Of a stretch of 8,606 nt of DNA, positions 6,384-8,606 are shown piece by piece (the first letter of the stretch is position 1; each line of letters opens with the position of its first letter). A model generated the notes under the pieces. That model did not search any database and was not told the DNA's origin. It saw only the letters and a list, made by a program, of their open reading frames with translations. Position numbers and translations under genes: made by a program. Source of the DNA: Rhodospirillaceae bacterium. GTDB taxonomy: Bacteria > Pseudomonadota > Alphaproteobacteria > MPNO01 > UBA2964. The stretch is from the NCBI GenBank assembly GCA_002724505.1, contig PBOV01000064.1:4159-12764 (forward strand). The letters run 5' to 3'.

Positions 6384-7684
6384 CACGCTTTCTCCATCGG
6401 TTTAGCGCTTGCTACGATGGATGAATTTCCACTTCCCTTTAATACCGGCTCACTGATACTGGTTGGTAATGGCCGAGTTTTCTCAAAAAAGCTCAGCAAT
6501 GGAATTATTACAAGAAAGTGCAAAAAGTAATACGCCGTCGCTGCCTGGGCGATATAGGTCCATGGAGCGTCTGCGGGTTTGGCCCCACAAATACCCAGGA
6601 TGACACAATCGATTATCAGTAACCAATAAAACTGCTTATAGACTGGCCGGAAACGAGCACTCCGGACCGGGGAACGGTCAAGCCAGGGTAAAACGAACAG
6701 CACCAAAATCGATGCAAACATTGCCAGGACGCCGGCCAATTTTGCCGACATCAACCATGAAATTGGCAAATAAATTAGCGCATCTGCTGTAAACGAACGC
6801 AAGATCGCATAAAATGGAAGAAAATACCATTCGGGCACGATGTGAGCAGGCGTCACCAGCGGGTTAGCTTCGATATAGTTGTCTGGTTCCCCGAAAAAGT
6901 TCGGTGCGAAAAACACAAAGCCAAAGAAGAGAATGAGGAAGACACCCAGCCCAAACATATCCTTAATAGTATAATAGGGATGAAAGGAGATAGTATCCTG
7001 AGGTGACTTGATATCAATTCCAATAGGGTTATTAGATCCATGTTGATGCAGTGCAACGATATGCAGCACCACAATACCAACCAAAACGAAGGGCATTAGG
7101 TAGTGCAAACTAAAGAACCGGTTGAGGGTCGGGTTATCGACTGAGAAACCTCCCCAAAGCAACGTAACGATGGAATCACCGACAATGGGGATCGCTGAAA
7201 AAAGGTTTGTTATAACCGTAGCCCCCCAAAAACTCATTTGACCCCAAGGAAGGACATAACCAAGAAAAGCCGTAGCCATCATGCAGAGCAAAATAGCGAC
7301 GCCCAGGATCCACAATATTTCCCGTGGGGACTTGTAGCTGCCAAAATACAAACCCCTAAATATGTGAATATAAACTACAATGAAGAATGCCGATGCTCCA
7401 TTCATATGGATATAGCGGATCAACCAGCCGTAATTAACATCCCGCATGATCCTTTCCACAGAATCAAAGGCGAATGCCGTATGGGGCGTGTAGTGCATTG
7501 CCAGGACAATACCGGAGACAATCATTATCACGAGGATAATCCCTGCGAGCGATCCGAAGTTCCACCAATAATTGAGATTCTTAGGTGTGGGGTATTCATG
7601 GAGCTCATGCTCCAGAAAGGTAAAAACGGGTAGCCGGTAGTCGATCCACGCAACAATCGGATTTTTAAACTTAGAATTACTCAT
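6383..7684 (-). CDS. petB: cytochrome b subunit of the cytochrome bc1 complex
   Basis: The membrane core of complex III, carrying haems bL and bH and the quinol-oxidising (Qo) and quinone-reducing (Qi) sites of the Q-cycle. It has 433 residues and eight expected membrane helices. Haem ligand histidines are His93 and His107 in the second helix and His194 and His208 in the fourth, with the 14-residue spacing of the bc1 type. [14 protein letters not shown] (142-155) and the PEWY motif (284-287) mark the Qo site. The long single polypeptide, rather than split b6 and subunit IV, is the proteobacterial bc1 form. The start ATG at 7684 has GGAGA eight bases upstream, partly formed by the petA stop. 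The stop overlaps petC, indicating coupled translation. (The symbol petB is the alphaproteobacterial usage; fbcB is a synonym.). Confidence 0.96.
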   Translation of the reverse strand: MSNSKFKNPIVAWIDYRLPVFTFLEHELHEYPTPKNLNYWWNFGSLAGIILVIMIVSGIVLAMHYTPHTAFAFDSVERIMRDVNYGWLIRYIHMNGASAFFIVVYIHIFRGLYFGSYKSPREILWILGVAILLCMMATAFLGYVLPWGQMSFWGATVITNLFSAIPIVGDSIVTLLWGGFSVDNPTLNRFFSLHYLMPFVLVGIVVLHIVALHQHGSNNPIGIDIKSPQDTISFHPYYTIKDMFGLGVFLILFFGFVFFAPNFFGEPDNYIEANPLVTPAHIVPEWYFLPFYAILRSFTADALIYLPISWLMSAKLAGVLAMFASILVLFVLPWLDRSPVRSARFRPVYKQFYWLLIIDCVILGICGAKPADAPWTYIAQAATAYYFLHFLVIIPLLSFFEKTRPLPTSISEPVLKGSGNSSIVASAKPMEKA

Positions 7685-7695
7685 CCAGATTTCTC

Positions 7696-8259
7696 CTACC
7701 CGATCTTAACGAGATTGTCAGACAGAAACTTATAGTCGGGGACGGGTAAATTAGTGGGCGCTGGTCCCTTTCGAATTCGTCCCGAGGTATCATAATGAGA
7801 GCCATGGCACGGACAAAACCAACCACCATATTCACCCTTAACCTCGCCCTGCTTAGTACCCGCTGGAATACAGCCGAGATGCGTACAAACCCCAACAATG
7901 ATAAGCCATTCTGCTTTTTTTGTTCGTGCCTCGTCTGTTTCGGGGTCAACGAGTTCGGCAAGCTTCACTGCTTTTGCCTCAGCAATCTGCGTCGGGGTCC
8001 TACGCACGATGAACACGGGCTTCCCGCGCCATTTGACCAGCACGCGCTGTCCCGGTTTGATCGGCGCCAAATTAACTTCTGTTGTAGAAGCAGCCAACGT
8101 GTCAGCCGCCGGATTCATTTGGTCAACAAGCGGCCACACAGCAGCAGCAGCCCCAAATGCGCCGAAAGCACCTGTCGTAAGCATTAAAAAGTCGCGCCTA
8201 GTTTCGCCTTCTTCGGGTTGCTGAGGACCATTCTCAACCGTATCAGCAGAACTCGCCAT
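7696..8259 (-). CDS. petA: Rieske iron-sulfur subunit of the cytochrome bc1 complex
   Basis: The [2Fe-2S] protein that oxidises ubiquinol at the Qo site and reduces cytochrome c1. The 187 residues comprise a short cytoplasmic N-terminus, a twin-arginine motif (RRDFLML, 21-27) leading into a single membrane helix (about 28-48) that stays as anchor, a flexible hinge (about 49-60), and the periplasmic Rieske domain. The cluster motifs are CTHLGC (125-130) and CPCHGSHY (149-156). Ligands are Cys125, His127, Cys149 and His152, with Cys130 and Cys151 as the stabilising disulfide. The ATG at 8259 is chosen because GAGGG lies five bases before it; an in-frame TTG at 8289 would add ten residues without such support. 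petB follows after 11 bases. First gene of petABC. Confidence 0.96.
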   Translation of the reverse strand: MASSADTVENGPQQPEEGETRRDFLMLTTGAFGAFGAAAAVWPLVDQMNPAADTLAASTTEVNLAPIKPGQRVLVKWRGKPVFIVRRTPTQIAEAKAVKLAELVDPETDEARTKKAEWLIIVGVCTHLGCIPAGTKQGEVKGEYGGWFCPCHGSHYDTSGRIRKGPAPTNLPVPDYKFLSDNLVKIG

Positions 8260-8285
8260 TATATCCCTCTTATTTCTGTCCGCGG

Positions 8286-8302
8286 GCAAGCCGTAGGCTT
8301 GC
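8286..8302 (-). promoter_or_regulatory. small hairpin in the petA leader
   Basis: GCAAGCC and GGCTTGC form a perfect 7-bp stem with a 3-base loop (8286-8302). It ends about 27 bases upstream of the petA ATG and leaves the Shine-Dalgarno sequence free. No U-run follows, so it is not a terminator. A role in mRNA stability or translation control of petABC is possible but unproven. Confidence 0.35.
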
Positions 8303-8334
8303 TAGGATACGTGCTATAATTAACGTACCGCCAG

Positions 8335-8374
8335 ATTCAAACACTGCGGCCTTACGACGCAGCAGGGTTTGAAT
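8335..8374. promoter_or_regulatory. two-part inverted repeat upstream of petA
   Basis: ATTCAAAC (8335-8342) pairs exactly with GTTTGAAT (8367-8374). Inside, CTGCG (8344-8348) pairs with CGCAG (8358-8362) across an asymmetric internal loop. The structure is 76-115 bases upstream of the petA start and between the divergent petA and trmL genes. It could be an operator for a dimeric regulator or, if transcribed from the promoter proposed at 8406-8433, an RNA element in the petA leader. It does not match an FNR-type TTGAT-N4-ATCAA box. Confidence 0.4.
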
Positions 8375-8405
8375 GATAGCAATACTACCCTTTTGATGGT
8401 GCACG

Positions 8406-8433
8406 GGTATAATCGAAAAAGTCCAAATTGCAA
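8406..8433 (-). promoter_or_regulatory. candidate divergent promoters for petABC and trmL
   Basis: Read on the - strand, TTGCAA (8433-8428) and TATACC (8411-8406) are separated by 16 bases, a fair -35/-10 pair for petA; the transcript would start near 8399 with a leader of about 140 bases. On the + strand the same site includes a perfect -10 sequence TATAAT (8408-8413), suitably placed for trmL, but without a clear -35 box. Overlapping divergent promoters would couple the two units. This is a consensus reading only. Confidence 0.3.
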
Positions 8434-8456
8434 GGGTCGTTGAACAGTAATTAACC

Positions 8457-8606
8457 ATGCGAATAGCTTTATATCAGCCCGATATTCCACAAAATACGGG
8501 GACCATTTTGAGAATGGCAGCCTGTATGGCTATAGGTGTCGACATAATTGAGCCTTGTGGCTTCGCCCTTGATGACAAGCGGCTGCGCAGGGCGGGTATG
8601 GATTAC
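8457..8606 (+). CDS. trmL: tRNA (cytidine/uridine(34)-2'-O)-methyltransferase, 5' part
   Basis: TrmL (YibK) methylates the 2'-OH of the wobble nucleotide in tRNA-Leu isoacceptors using S-adenosylmethionine; it belongs to the SPOUT (trefoil-knot) superfamily. Only the first 50 codons are inside the window of the usual 150-160 or so. The opening MRIALYQPDIPQNTGTILR (1-19) is the family's N-terminal motif, with the NTG of motif 1, followed by the ACMAIGVDIIEPCGF strand-helix (22-36) and the RRAGMDY stretch (44-50). The ATG at 8457 is fixed by an in-frame TAA two codons upstream (8448-8450). No strong Shine-Dalgarno sequence is seen. The gene diverges from petABC across a 197-base gap. The SAM-binding knot lies beyond the window end. 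Confidence 0.9.
   Translation, partial: MRIALYQPDIPQNTGTILRMAACMAIGVDIIEPCGFALDDKRLRRAGMDY

Noticed and set aside
7238..7633. 131-codon + strand frame inside petB
   Set aside because: It is antisense to the cytochrome b haem-binding helices, and the many His and charged residues are a frame artefact.
8260..8456. FNR/Anr-type binding site for oxygen control of petABC
   Set aside because: No TTGAT-N4-ATCAA sequence occurs; the TTGAT at 8393-8397 has no matching second half-site.
8270..8458. 62-codon - strand frame in the petA-trmL gap
   Set aside because: Its start overlaps the trmL start, it runs through the inverted repeats, has no recognisable motif, and leads into no gene.

Overview
The window looks like a stretch of core chromosome from an alphaproteobacterium. 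The evidence is the gene content and order: a prs-rplY-pth-ychF run on the + strand and a petA-petB-petC (cytochrome bc1) operon on the - strand that diverges from a trmL-type tRNA methyltransferase. The bc1 proteins are of alphaproteobacterial type: a Rieske protein with an uncleaved-type Tat anchor, a cytochrome b of about 430 residues with 14-residue spacing in both haem pairs, and a separate cytochrome c1. Coding DNA is of moderate GC by eye and the intergenic DNA is more AT-rich. Genus cannot be read from the sequence.

Layout. Positions 1-51 may hold the last codons of an upstream gene. Positions 52-1082 are about 1 kb of AT-rich DNA with stops in most frames. It contains a few inverted repeats and one fairly long open frame that I do not recognise. 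Positions 1083-4570 hold prs, rplY, pth and ychF, tightly packed (gaps of 93 and 30 bases, then a 1-base TAATG overlap), probably one transcription unit. A 111-base palindrome-containing gap leads to a separate dienelactone hydrolase-family gene (4682-5353), followed by a perfect 15-bp hairpin. On the opposite strand petA, petB and petC run from 8259 down to 5616 and end at a clear rho-independent terminator (5550-5575). Between that terminator and the 15-bp hairpin is a short - strand stretch that may be a decayed 3' end of an rsmE-like gene. The 197-base gap between petA and trmL is a divergent promoter region with two inverted repeats in the presumed petA leader. trmL starts at 8457 and is cut by the window end.

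How the genes fit together. prs supplies PRPP for nucleotide, histidine and tryptophan synthesis. rplY, pth and ychF concern the ribosome: a 5S-binding protein, peptidyl-tRNA recycling and a ribosome-associated ATPase. petABC form the three catalytic subunits of respiratory complex III. trmL modifies the tRNA wobble base. The dienelactone hydrolase-like enzyme has no obvious functional partner here.

I did not find a new defence, mobile or biosynthetic system. The items worth a second look are non-coding: the 1-kb gene-poor region, the structured petA leader, the convergent-gene hairpin, and the possible rsmE remnant.
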